From: Desulfurivibrio sp044068625
GTDB taxonomy: Bacteria > Desulfobacterota > Desulfobulbia > Desulfobulbales > Desulfurivibrionaceae
DNA: 64,000 nt
Direction of reading: 5' to 3'
Assembly (NCBI RefSeq): GCF_044068625.1
Contig: NZ_JBIPKH010000002.1
Location: 186,001-250,000 of the forward strand
The notes beneath the pieces were generated by a model. The model had not been told where the DNA came from. It did not search any database and was given only the letters and a program-made list of their open reading frames with translations. The translations under genes were made by a program, and so were the position numbers. This document shows positions 24,156-31,770 of the stretch, piece by piece (position 1 is the first letter of the stretch; each line of letters opens with the position of its first letter).

Positions 24156-25343
24156 ATGTATAAAAAAATGCTTGGTTTTGGATTGACAGCAGGGCTGCTG
24201 CTGGGAGTTGGCCTGTCCCCGGCGACGGCGGGACCGGTTATCTACCTGCCCAACGACGCCGGCTGGCTGCAACTTAACTACGAGATGCAGCTCTACGGCC
24301 AGTGGCGGGATACCGGTTCCGGAGCCGACGGCACCGATAACACCACCGACGTCTATTTCCGCCGCAACCGGGTCTCCCTGATGGGGATGAGCGACCAGAC
24401 TTACGGCTTCTATTTCGCCATGGAGCAGACCGGTAACCGCCGGATCCACGCCATCGACGTCCAGGACAACACCCCCAGCGACTTCTCGGTCCTCGACGCC
24501 TATTTCATGGCCAACTTCAACCAGGCCGCCAACCTCCGGGTGGGTTTGCTCAAGGACCCCCTGGTCCGGGCCCATAACACCGGCTGCTTCTTCGACCTTA
24601 CCCGGGATCGTTCGGAGTTTGTCTACACCTCCATCCCCCGGCGCTCCCGGGACTACGGCATGATGCTCTGGGGCAACCTGGTGGATCAGCGGCTCCAGTA
24701 CAAACTGGCCATCACCACCGGGGTCAAGGGGGCCAACACCCCGGGCAGCGATCTGCGCTACACCGCCCGGGCCCACTACAGCTTCCTCGATCCCGAACCG
24801 ATCCCCCTCTACTTCGGCACCTATTTCGGAGCCAAACGGGTACTGACCGTGGGGGCCGGCTACCAGTTCGAGAAGGATGCCGCCTACAGCAACCAGACCC
24901 TGCAGACCGGCGCCAACGACTATTCCGCCTGGACGGTGGATCTCTTCGGCGAGCTGCCCACCCCCATCGGCACCTTTACCGCGGAAGCGGCCTATCTGGA
25001 CAGCTCCTTTGACGACAACTACCAAGGCTGGGATCCGGATCCGGTCAGCTACGGGATCGACGGCGAGAAAAACGGCTACTACCTCCAGGGCGGCTACCTG
25101 CTGGCCGACCCGGTGGGCCCCGGCCAGCTTCAGTTCTTCGGCCGTTATGAGAACTGGAGTTTCGCCAATCTGCAGAGTATCTACGACCAGGAGATCGACC
25201 GCCTAGCCCTGGGGGTCAACTACTACCTCCGGGGTAACGATATTCGCCTGACCCTGGAGTGGGCAGAGACCGATTTTGAGCGGGAAACCGCCACCGTCCA
25301 GGACTTCACCACCGTTACCGCCATGCTGCAGTACCGGTTCTAA
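24156..25343 (+). CDS. extI: Outer-membrane beta-barrel porin, ExtI-like
   Basis: A 395-residue protein with a signal peptide (LGFGLTAGLLLGVGLSPATA, cleavage near residue 25) and a C-terminal aromatic end, AMLQYRF, typical of outer-membrane barrels. The body alternates short amphipathic strands with polar loops and has the FRRNRVSLMG and DAYFMANF segments seen in OprP-like phosphate/anion porins. In the position of ExtI, it would form the barrel through which the conduit crosses the outer membrane; Geobacter ExtI has been linked to selenite and tellurite uptake (from memory). It lies 52 bases after the rhodanese lipoprotein and is followed by a strong terminator. Confidence 0.85.
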   Translation: MYKKMLGFGLTAGLLLGVGLSPATAGPVIYLPNDAGWLQLNYEMQLYGQWRDTGSGADGTDNTTDVYFRRNRVSLMGMSDQTYGFYFAMEQTGNRRIHAIDVQDNTPSDFSVLDAYFMANFNQAANLRVGLLKDPLVRAHNTGCFFDLTRDRSEFVYTSIPRRSRDYGMMLWGNLVDQRLQYKLAITTGVKGANTPGSDLRYTARAHYSFLDPEPIPLYFGTYFGAKRVLTVGAGYQFEKDAAYSNQTLQTGANDYSAWTVDLFGELPTPIGTFTAEAAYLDSSFDDNYQGWDPDPVSYGIDGEKNGYYLQGGYLLADPVGPGQLQFFGRYENWSFANLQSIYDQEIDRLALGVNYYLRGNDIRLTLEWAETDFERETATVQDFTTVTAMLQYRF

Positions 25344-25373
25344 CTCCTTAACCGGATAACCAAAAACACAGAG

Positions 25374-25409
25374 AGCCCCCGGGATTAATCCCCCCGGGGG
25401 CTTTTTTTT
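25374..25409 (+). terminator. Intrinsic terminator after the porin gene
   Basis: Stem AGCCCCCGGG/CCCGGGGGCT with a 9-base loop (25384-25392), then a run of eight T. It splits the rhodanese-porin transcript from the downstream genes. Confidence 0.92.
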
Positions 25410-25457
25410 GGCCCACAAGCAGGGGAGGGGTGCCAACCGGCAAAGGTAATTTTCCCC

Positions 25458-25486
25458 TTGACATCCCGCCCGGCAAATACCACAAT
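25458..25486 (+). promoter_or_regulatory. Candidate promoter for the extJ-extKL pair
   Basis: TTGACA at 25458-25463, a 17-base spacer and CACAAT at 25481-25486 (4 of 6 matches). It lies between the porin terminator and the next gene, where a new promoter is expected. Confidence 0.45.
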
Positions 25487-25564
25487 GTACTGCAATAATA
25501 ACAGAGACCAACCGTCGCCGGTCTCGCCGGTGCTATCCAGCTTTAACCAAAAGAGCAGAAAATA

Positions 25565-26017
25565 ATGGCCAGACGATCTGCCAGTACCCGCAGAATCATT
25601 TTACTTTTTTTTCTTGCCCTCTTCCTGTTTTGCCGCCCTGAACCTTCCCTAAGCGAAACCGCCTCCCCTCTGACCATCTCGCCCGCCCGCCACGACTTCG
25701 GCTTTATGGGGGTGGGCAGCGCTTCGCCTCCCATTGTTTTCACCATCAACAATAAAAGCGCGCTGTCCCAGACCATCTCGCAAATAACCCTGGCCAAAAG
25801 AGGTGATTTCACCCTAGACTTGAACGGGGGAGAGAACCCCTGCGGCCGGGGCAATCCCACTTTAGGGCCGGGGGAAAGTTGCACGGTTACCCTCAGCTTT
25901 CGCCCCTTCGCCATGGGTCGGGTCAATGGCAGCCTGCGGGTAAAAACCGCCGGCCCCGGCCCCGCCCTGGAGAGCAGCGCTTTACTGAGAGGCTTGTCCA
26001 TAGCTTGTGGTTGCTGA
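25565..26017 (+). CDS. Small secreted Ig-like (choice-of-anchor/ASH type) protein, ExtJ position
   Basis: A 150-residue exported protein. A signal segment (IILLFFLALFLFCRPEPSLS) is followed by one Ig-like domain of the ASPM-SPD2-Hydin type: ISPARHDFGFMGVGSASPPI, then TINNKSALSQTISQITL and LGPGESCTVTLSFRPFAMGR. The protein ends in SIACGC, an unusual Cys-Gly-Cys tail. The domain type usually mediates protein contacts. It occupies the place of ExtJ in the Geobacter order extH-I-J-K-L, but I cannot confirm homology to ExtJ, so I give no symbol. A Cys-pair tail near a cytochrome could be a metal or disulfide site; this is speculation. Confidence 0.75.
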   Translation: MARRSASTRRIILLFFLALFLFCRPEPSLSETASPLTISPARHDFGFMGVGSASPPIVFTINNKSALSQTISQITLAKRGDFTLDLNGGENPCGRGNPTLGPGESCTVTLSFRPFAMGRVNGSLRVKTAGPGPALESSALLRGLSIACGC

Positions 26018-26128
26018 TGGATTTAAGCGAATAATCATTAAACAACCCCAAAGGAGGTGAGGAACAGAGGGAACAAAGATTTTGCTTAAAGTGTCGGATT
26101 TCTTAACTAAGAGAGGAGGAAAGAAAGT

Positions 26129-27352
26129 ATGAAACGTTGGATTTTGGGGCTTGCCGTCCTGGCTGTTGCCTTGCCGGGAGCGGCAATGGCGGCTCTGGAT
26201 GGCCCGAAGGCCAAAACCATTGACGAGTTGGCCAAAATGTTCGATTCGTCACGCTGTAAAGGTTGTCACAGTCAAATTTACGAACAGTGGGAGCAATCCC
26301 ATCACGCCCGCCCGATGATGGGCGTGGCCGGCGGCCTTAAGGACACCCCCCTGGCCATGAAGGGCGCCACCCCCTTTTCCCCCGATGATCCCAGTAAGGC
26401 GACCATCGCCACCTTTCCCTGTTTCAAGTGTCACCTGCCCCAGGCGATGACCCACGCCGAAGATTCGGTGGCGGTTGAGTACGCCCAGGCCCTGGTGGCT
26501 CAGGATCGGGAAAAGATCGGCAAACTCCAGATCACCTGCCTGGTCTGCCACAACACCAAGGCCATTGTCCATCGGCTGTCGGTGGGCAATCCCGAGCCCA
26601 ATGTGCTCTACGGCTCCAAGGATGTTGCCAACCATCCGGACCCGGTCTTCAAGTCGGTTAAAAAGAGCGACATCATGCAGCAACCGCTGGTCTGTGGCCA
26701 GTGTCACGGTCTCGGCCCCAACCTGGAGTTCGAGAATCCGGTCCAGTGCGCCAACCTGTACGGCAGCTACCTTCATGCCTACATTCCGGCCGGCGGCACC
26801 CAGACCTGCCAGGAATGTCACATGCAGCCGATCAACGGCATTGCCGACCACCTTATCGGTCCCAACTTCAACGACAAAGAGGGCACCATCGCCCGCTACC
26901 AGAAATCCCTGAGCCTGGATGTCCAGACCTTGGGCTATGAGTGGCTGCTGCAGGCGGGAAAACATGTTCCCAAGGTGGTGGTCAACACCAAAATCAACTC
27001 CAGTGCCGGTCACCGCATCCCCGATGGCTGACCGTCTCATCAGCGAGTGGTCCTGGAAGTGACCGCAAAAACTGTTGACGGCAAAGAGATCGAGATGCAA
27101 TCCCGCCACTACCATCCCCAGGCGACCAACGAGATGAGCTCCAAGATGCTCTACGGCGCCCAGGTCAAGACGGCCAACATTCGTGACACCAGCATCCAGC
27201 CCTATCGCACCAAGGAGGACACCTTTGAGTTCGTCCTGCCGGAAGGGGTGCGGACGGTGGATGTTACAGTCAACCTGTCCTATGATGTGGTCAACCCCGG
27301 CATGCGTTACAATCTGCACAATATCACCCGCCGGGTAAGCCTTGATCGTTAA
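26129..27352 (+). CDS. extKL: Pentahaem c-type cytochrome with in-frame UGA (selenocysteine), ExtKL-like
   Basis: One 407-residue exported protein if the TGA at 27029-27031 is read as selenocysteine 301. The signal peptide ends near PGAAMA. Five haem sites occur in order: CKGCH, CFKCH, CLVCH, CGQCH and CQECH. The UGA sits in SSAGHRIPDG-U-PSHQRVV. After it, 106 further codons stay in the same frame and read as protein (VVLEVTAKTVDGKEIEM) to TAA 27350, so this is not a natural end. Related multihaem cytochromes often have Cys at this point (from memory). Geobacter ExtKL was also split in annotation by a Sec codon (from memory). GAGGAGG precedes the ATG. A downstream SECIS is possible but not obvious: GGTC/GACC at 27049-27064. 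Confidence 0.87.
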
Positions 27353-27377
27353 TTAAGGCTGTTGTTACTGTCAAAGC

Positions 27378-27417
27378 AAGAGGGCCTGATCGGATTTTTC
27401 CGGTCAGGCCCTCTTTG
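27378..27417. terminator. Terminator between convergent extKL and xseA
   Basis: A long stem, AAGAGGGCCTGATCGG pairing with CCGGTCAGGCCCTCTT (one T-G wobble), around an ATTTTT loop. It spans the last codons of xseA and probably stops transcription from both sides. Confidence 0.8.
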
Positions 27418-28765
27418 TTGGTGAATCAGAGGTGGTTTCGTCGGTCACTTGGCAGTTCAAACTACCGTCGTGGAGGGTCAAGCGCAGGGCGACGCCGGGG
27501 GCAACCTGCTTGACCGAACGAACCACCCCACCGTCGGGGAGGCGGACGATGGCGTAACCCCGGCTCAGCACCGCCAGGGGACTGACCGCGTCCAGAAACG
27601 CGATCAGCCGGTTGAGTTGATTGCGTTTCGCGGTCAGCAAGCGCCGAGTCAGAAAAAAGAGGCGCAGGCGGTTTTCCCCCAGCTCCCCCCGGTGGGTCAG
27701 CAAACGGTTGCGGGGATCTAGCCGGCCCAGCTGGTGGCTCAGACGGTTCACTCTTTCCCGGTCCGCTCCCAGCTTGGCCTGCAGGGCATGGGCCAGTTCG
27801 GCCCGCAGGTAGTCGAGCCGCATGGCGTGGCCGGCCAGCAGGCGGGCCGGATCTCGCAGCAGCCGCTGTTCAGCCTCCAGTTGCCGGCGGGCCGCGGCCA
27901 GTTGCCGCTTCATCGCCGTGGCCAACTGCCTTTGCAACTCCCTGATTTGGGCCAAAAGCAGTCGCTGTTCCGGCATAATCATCCCGGCGGCGGCGGTGGG
28001 GGTGGGGGCCCGCAGGTCGGCCACAAAATCGGCGATGGTGAAGTCAACCTCGTGGCCCACCGCCGAAACCACCGGAATTGCCGAAGCGGCGATGGCCCGG
28101 GCCACCACCTCTTCGTTGAAGGCCCAAAGATCCTCCAAAGAGCCGCCGCCCCGGCAAAGGACGATCACTTCGCTGCGGCCCAAGCGGTTGAGCAGTTCAA
28201 TGGCCGCCGCGATCTCTTCCGCCGCCCCATCGCCCTGGACCCTGACCGGGACAATCTCGATGGCGGTGCCGGGGGAGAGCCGCCGAGCCTGGATCAGGAA
28301 ATCCCGCACCGCCGCCCCCTGGGGTGAAGTAACCAGGGCGATCCGGCGGGGCAGGTAGGGCAGAACCCTTTTCCGGGCCGGGTCAAAAAGCCCTTCCGCT
28401 TCCAATTTGGCCTTGAGTCGATCAAAGGCGATCCGCAACAGCCCGGTGCCCTTGCCGTCCATGAAATCGATGATCAGTTGATATTCTCCCCGGGGTTCGT
28501 AAACCGAGATCCTCCCCCGGCAGAGCACCTCCAGGCCATCGGCGGGGACGCAGGCCAGGTAGCGCTGCTGCCCCTTGAACAGCACCGCCCGCAACTGGGC
28601 ATCGCTATCCTTGAGGGTGAAGTAGAGATGGCCGGAGGAGGGGCGGCGCAGGTTGGAGATCTCGCCGGTGACCGTGACCATCGAGTAGGAGGTTTCCAGC
28701 AGTCCCCGAATCGAGCGGGTCAGCTCGCTGACGGTCTGGATGCGGTTGTCGAAGGGGTTTTCCAT
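27404..28765 (-). CDS. xseA: Exodeoxyribonuclease VII large subunit
   Basis: Cytoplasmic nuclease that, with XseB, degrades single-stranded DNA to oligonucleotides. From ATG 28765 (ENPFDNRIQTVSELTRSIRG) the protein has 453 residues, the normal length. An N-terminal OB domain contains VTGEISNLRRPSSGHLYFTL and ending RISVYEPRGEYQLIID. The catalytic core shows ALVTSPQGAAVRDFL, VLCRGGGSLEDLWAFNEE and AIPVVSAVGHEVDFTIADFV, followed by a long coiled-coil region. Longer in-frame starts reaching 28879 would cover the divergent promoter region and are unlikely. xseB is not adjacent. Confidence 0.93.
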   Translation of the reverse strand: MENPFDNRIQTVSELTRSIRGLLETSYSMVTVTGEISNLRRPSSGHLYFTLKDSDAQLRAVLFKGQQRYLACVPADGLEVLCRGRISVYEPRGEYQLIIDFMDGKGTGLLRIAFDRLKAKLEAEGLFDPARKRVLPYLPRRIALVTSPQGAAVRDFLIQARRLSPGTAIEIVPVRVQGDGAAEEIAAAIELLNRLGRSEVIVLCRGGGSLEDLWAFNEEVVARAIAASAIPVVSAVGHEVDFTIADFVADLRAPTPTAAAGMIMPEQRLLLAQIRELQRQLATAMKRQLAAARRQLEAEQRLLRDPARLLAGHAMRLDYLRAELAHALQAKLGADRERVNRLSHQLGRLDPRNRLLTHRGELGENRLRLFFLTRRLLTAKRNQLNRLIAFLDAVSPLAVLSRGYAIVRLPDGGVVRSVKQVAPGVALRLTLHDGSLNCQVTDETTSDSPTKRA

Positions 28766-28898
28766 GGCGGTTGCGAAAATCCGGGATGATTTTTTAACGA
28801 AAGATAAGTATACTACCCGACCGAGATCGGCAAAGGGATAAAAAAGGGCCGCTCCGGGCGAAGGCGCGCCGTAAATCAATTAAACCAAGGTAAAATCC

Positions 28899-29573
28899 GT
28901 GGCAGATAAAAAAATTTTCAAGCCCGAAAATATTGTCAGCTCCGCCGGCAGTCCCCGAAAAAGCGTGCTGGAGGAGTTGAATCTGCCGCCCCAGGCGGAA
29001 GAGTTCCTCCGGGTCTGGTACAAACCGCTGCTGGGGCTGCTGGTGGGAATCATCGTCCTGGTGCTGGGTTTCAGTTTTGGCAAACAGTACACCTCCTCCC
29101 GCACCGAGCAGGCGGCCAGCCAGCTGGCCCAGGCCATGCAACTGACCGACCATGAGGCCCGCCGGGAGGCCCTGGCTCAGGTGGCGGCCTCCTACCGTCG
29201 AACCGGAGCCGGGATCTGGAGCCGGATCGAACTGGCCCACATTGAACGGGATGCCGGCGATTTGGTCGCGGCGGCGGCGGCCTACCAGGAGCTGCTGGAT
29301 TCCATGGCCAAACGTGATCCCCGCTTCCCCATGGTCCGGTTGAATCTGGCCCAGGTGCTCACCGAACTGGGAGAATATGAGCGGGCGGCCGACCACTACC
29401 GGCAACTGGCCACCACCCAAGGGTTTGAAGCCTGGGGCCTGCTGGGAAGCGGCGAGTTGCTGGCCCGGCAGGGCGACGACGAGGCGGCCCGCCGCCATTA
29501 CCAGCAGGTGGTGGAGCTGGCCGCGGCCCCCCCCCTGCTTCTTGAACAGGCCGAACAGCGCCTGGGTAACTGA
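28899..29573 (+). CDS. Membrane-anchored TPR-like protein (YfgM type)
   Basis: A 224-residue protein with a cytoplasmic N-terminus of about 40 residues, one TM helix (LLGLLVGIIVLVLGFSFG, about 45-62) and a C-terminal array of helix pairs resembling tetratricopeptide repeats (RIELAHIERDAGDLVAAAAA, LAQVLTELGEYERAADHY, LLARQGDDEAARRHYQQVVE). The architecture matches the YfgM/TPR_21 family, which acts as a periplasmic chaperone partner near the Sec translocon. The start is a GTG at 28899 behind AAGG. It heads an operon-like run with panD 27 bases later, with no obvious functional link. Confidence 0.75.
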   Translation: MADKKIFKPENIVSSAGSPRKSVLEELNLPPQAEEFLRVWYKPLLGLLVGIIVLVLGFSFGKQYTSSRTEQAASQLAQAMQLTDHEARREALAQVAASYRRTGAGIWSRIELAHIERDAGDLVAAAAAYQELLDSMAKRDPRFPMVRLNLAQVLTELGEYERAADHYRQLATTQGFEAWGLLGSGELLARQGDDEAARRHYQQVVELAAAPPLLLEQAEQRLGN

Positions 29574-29600
29574 TTGTTTTAACTTGAGAGTGACCGAACC

Positions 29601-29984
29601 ATGCTGAGATCGATGTTGAAGTCCAAAATCCACCGGGCGACGGTAATCGACGCCGAACTGCACTATGAAGGCAGCCTGGCGGTGGATGCCGACCTGATGG
29701 AAGCGGTGGGCCTGATCCCCTTTGAGCGGGTCCACGTCTATAATATGAACAACGGCGAGCGCTTTGAAACCTATGTGATCAAGGCCCCGGCCGGTTCGGG
29801 CATGATCGGCCTTCGGGGAGCCGCGGCCCGTAAAGGGCTGGCCGGCGACATGATCATCATTGTCAGCTATGCCCTCTATCCCCCCGATGAATCTTTAAAA
29901 CATGAGCCGCAAATCGTGGTGCTCGATGAGCGGAACCGGATCAAGCGCCGGGGGCCCGCCGGTTCCGCCGATCCCGGAGCATGA
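29601..29984 (+). CDS. panD: Aspartate 1-decarboxylase
   Basis: A pyruvoyl enzyme making beta-alanine from aspartate for pantothenate and coenzyme A. The 127-residue proenzyme has the self-cleavage Gly-Ser in ELHYEGSLAVD (Ser25 becomes the pyruvoyl group), the N-terminal SKIHRATVIDA, and GMIGLRGAAARKGLAGDMII, all family hallmarks. The length is standard. Its stop overlaps the start of mqnB by 4 bases (ATGA). Confidence 0.95.
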   Translation: MLRSMLKSKIHRATVIDAELHYEGSLAVDADLMEAVGLIPFERVHVYNMNNGERFETYVIKAPAGSGMIGLRGAAARKGLAGDMIIIVSYALYPPDESLKHEPQIVVLDERNRIKRRGPAGSADPGA

Positions 29985-30742
29985 GTCCGACGGCCCCTGC
30001 CCCTCCCCAACCAGGCGGGTCGCCGGCGCCAAGTCAGACCAGGCTGTTGGTCCTGGCCGCCACCGACATGGAGCTGGCCCCCCTGGAGCGTGCCCTGGGG
30101 CATTCCGCCCCGTCCACTGCTTTTGATTTTCTGCGCTGCGACGTCGGCCCGGTGGCCAGCGCCGCCACCGTCGCCGCCCATCTGGCGGTTCGCCCCTCTA
30201 CTTACACCGGCGTGGTCCTGAGTGGGGTAGGGGGGCTCTATCCCCGGAAATCGACCGGATCTCCCGGGGAGCCGGGCCTGCTGGAGATCTGCCTGGCCCA
30301 GCGGGAAATTCTGGCCGATTTCGGGATTGCCGCCCCCCACGGGGCCGAACCGTTCACCGGTGGCAATTTCGCCGCCCCCCATGATTTCCCCCTGCAATCC
30401 GCCCTCACCAGCCTGGCTGGCGAAATTCTCACCGAACTGGCCATCCCCTTTCACCGGGGGGTATTTCTGACCCTGAACGCCACCAGCGCCACCCGGGAGC
30501 GGGGCCTGGCCCTGCGGGACCGCCATGACGGACTCTGCGAGAACATGGAGGGGGCGGCCGTCGCCCTGGTTTGCCAACGCCTGGGTTTGCCCCTGCTGGA
30601 GATCCGCTGTATCAGCAACCTGGTTGAGGACCGGGATCCGCGCCGCTGGCGGCTGGCCGAGGCCGTTGCCCGCCAGGCCGAAGTTATCTCCCGGCTGCTG
30701 CCGCAACTGGCGGTGGCCCTGGCCACCCGGAGGGGAGCATGA
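29981..30742 (+). CDS. mqnB: Futalosine hydrolase
   Basis: Cleaves futalosine to hypoxanthine and dehypoxanthinyl futalosine in the futalosine route to menaquinone. The 253-residue protein belongs to the MTA/SAH nucleosidase fold, with LVLAATDMELAPLERAL at the N-terminus, VVLSGVGGLYP, and the active-site segment CENMEGAAVALVCQRLGLPL. The first 20 residues are a Pro-rich extension. It overlaps panD and mqnD by ATGA at both ends, so it is tightly coupled to mqnD, the next enzyme but one of the pathway. Confidence 0.93.
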   Translation: MSPTAPAPPQPGGSPAPSQTRLLVLAATDMELAPLERALGHSAPSTAFDFLRCDVGPVASAATVAAHLAVRPSTYTGVVLSGVGGLYPRKSTGSPGEPGLLEICLAQREILADFGIAAPHGAEPFTGGNFAAPHDFPLQSALTSLAGEILTELAIPFHRGVFLTLNATSATRERGLALRDRHDGLCENMEGAAVALVCQRLGLPLLEIRCISNLVEDRDPRRWRLAEAVARQAEVISRLLPQLAVALATRRGA

Positions 30743-31584
30743 CAGATGTCACCCAGCCGCTCTCCCTGGGATTTTCCCCTTGTCCCAACGACACCTTTAT
30801 CTTCCATGCCCTGGTCCATGGCCTGGTGCCGGAGGCTCCCCTTTTCGCCCCGCCCCGGCTGGAAGATGTCGAAACCCTGAACCAATGGGCCCTGGCCGGC
30901 CGCCTGGATGTGAGCAAACTTTCCTTCCACGCCCTGGGCCATGTGCTGGACCAGTACGTTCTCCTGGGAGCCGGCGCCGCCCTGGGTCGGGGCTGCGGGC
31001 CCCTGCTGGTGGCCCGGGAACCCATCGATCCGGCCCAATTGGCCGGTCGCCGGCTGGCGGTGCCCGGGCGCTATACCACCGCCGCCATGCTGCTGGGGCT
31101 TTTCGCGCCGGCGTGCCGGAATCCGGAGGTGATCCGCTTTAATCGGATCATGCCGGCTCTGGTCAGGGGTGAGATCGACGCCGGGGTGATCATCCATGAA
31201 AGCCGCTTCACCTATCGCGACCACGGCCTGGTGCTGCTGGCCGATCTCGGGGCCTGGTGGGAAAAGAGCAGCGGCCTGCCCATTCCCCTGGGGGGGATCG
31301 CCGCCCGGCGCTCCCTGGGCAAGGAACGACTCACCGCCATTGAACAGGCCATCCGGCAAAGCGTGGAAGCGGCCCTGGCCGATCCCACGCCGGCCATGCC
31401 CTATATTCGTCGCCATGCCGGCGAGCTGAACGAGAAGGTGCTGCGCTCGCATATCGAACTTTATGTCAATCACTTTTCCATGGAGCTCGGCGATGAGGGC
31501 AGGGCGGCGATCACCGAATTTCTCCGCCGCGGCCGGCAAGCCGGGTTGCTGCCGCCACTCTCCACCGCCGGCTTATTGGCCTGA
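30739..31584 (+). CDS. mqnD: 1,4-dihydroxy-6-naphthoate synthase
   Basis: Converts cyclic dehypoxanthinyl futalosine to 1,4-dihydroxy-6-naphthoate, a menaquinone precursor. The 281-residue protein has the family opening LGFSPCPNDTFIFHALVHGL, then LGRGCGPLLVARE and AGVIIHESRFTY, which line the substrate cleft of this periplasmic-binding-protein-like fold. It is coupled to mqnB by a 4-base overlap. The genes mqnA, C and E are not in the window. Together they imply menaquinone as the quinone, relevant to the NQR operon further on. Confidence 0.95.
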   Translation: MTDVTQPLSLGFSPCPNDTFIFHALVHGLVPEAPLFAPPRLEDVETLNQWALAGRLDVSKLSFHALGHVLDQYVLLGAGAALGRGCGPLLVAREPIDPAQLAGRRLAVPGRYTTAAMLLGLFAPACRNPEVIRFNRIMPALVRGEIDAGVIIHESRFTYRDHGLVLLADLGAWWEKSSGLPIPLGGIAARRSLGKERLTAIEQAIRQSVEAALADPTPAMPYIRRHAGELNEKVLRSHIELYVNHFSMELGDEGRAAITEFLRRGRQAGLLPPLSTAGLLA

Positions 31585-31610
31585 AAAAGACCAGACGGAA
31601 GCGAAGCTGC

Positions 31611-31638
31611 TTGACAAGCCCGACCGCCATACTATATT
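31611..31638 (+). promoter_or_regulatory. Promoter of the ilvB-ilvN operon
   Basis: TTGACA at 31611-31616, a 16-base spacer and TATATT at 31633-31638, about 130 bases before ilvB. It is one of the best sigma-70 matches in the window. The leader after it ends in a GC-rich stretch followed by seven T (about 31726-31740), which might attenuate transcription, but I cannot draw a clean competing structure or a leader peptide. Confidence 0.7.
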
Positions 31639-31770
31639 AAGAATTTTTCCTTTGGGACTCTCGCGGAACCAGTTGTTATCTCCGGTCGCTACTTAAGGAA
31701 TTCGGCGACGTCGACCAAAAGGGCGGCGGCCGATTTTTTTGCGGCAAAACCAAACGCAGGAAAGACAACC

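Noticed and set aside
27047..27352. Separate small gene after the pentahaem cytochrome
   Set aside because: It is in the same frame as the cytochrome, with only a TGA between them, and has no start signal of its own; it is better read as the C-terminal part of a selenoprotein.
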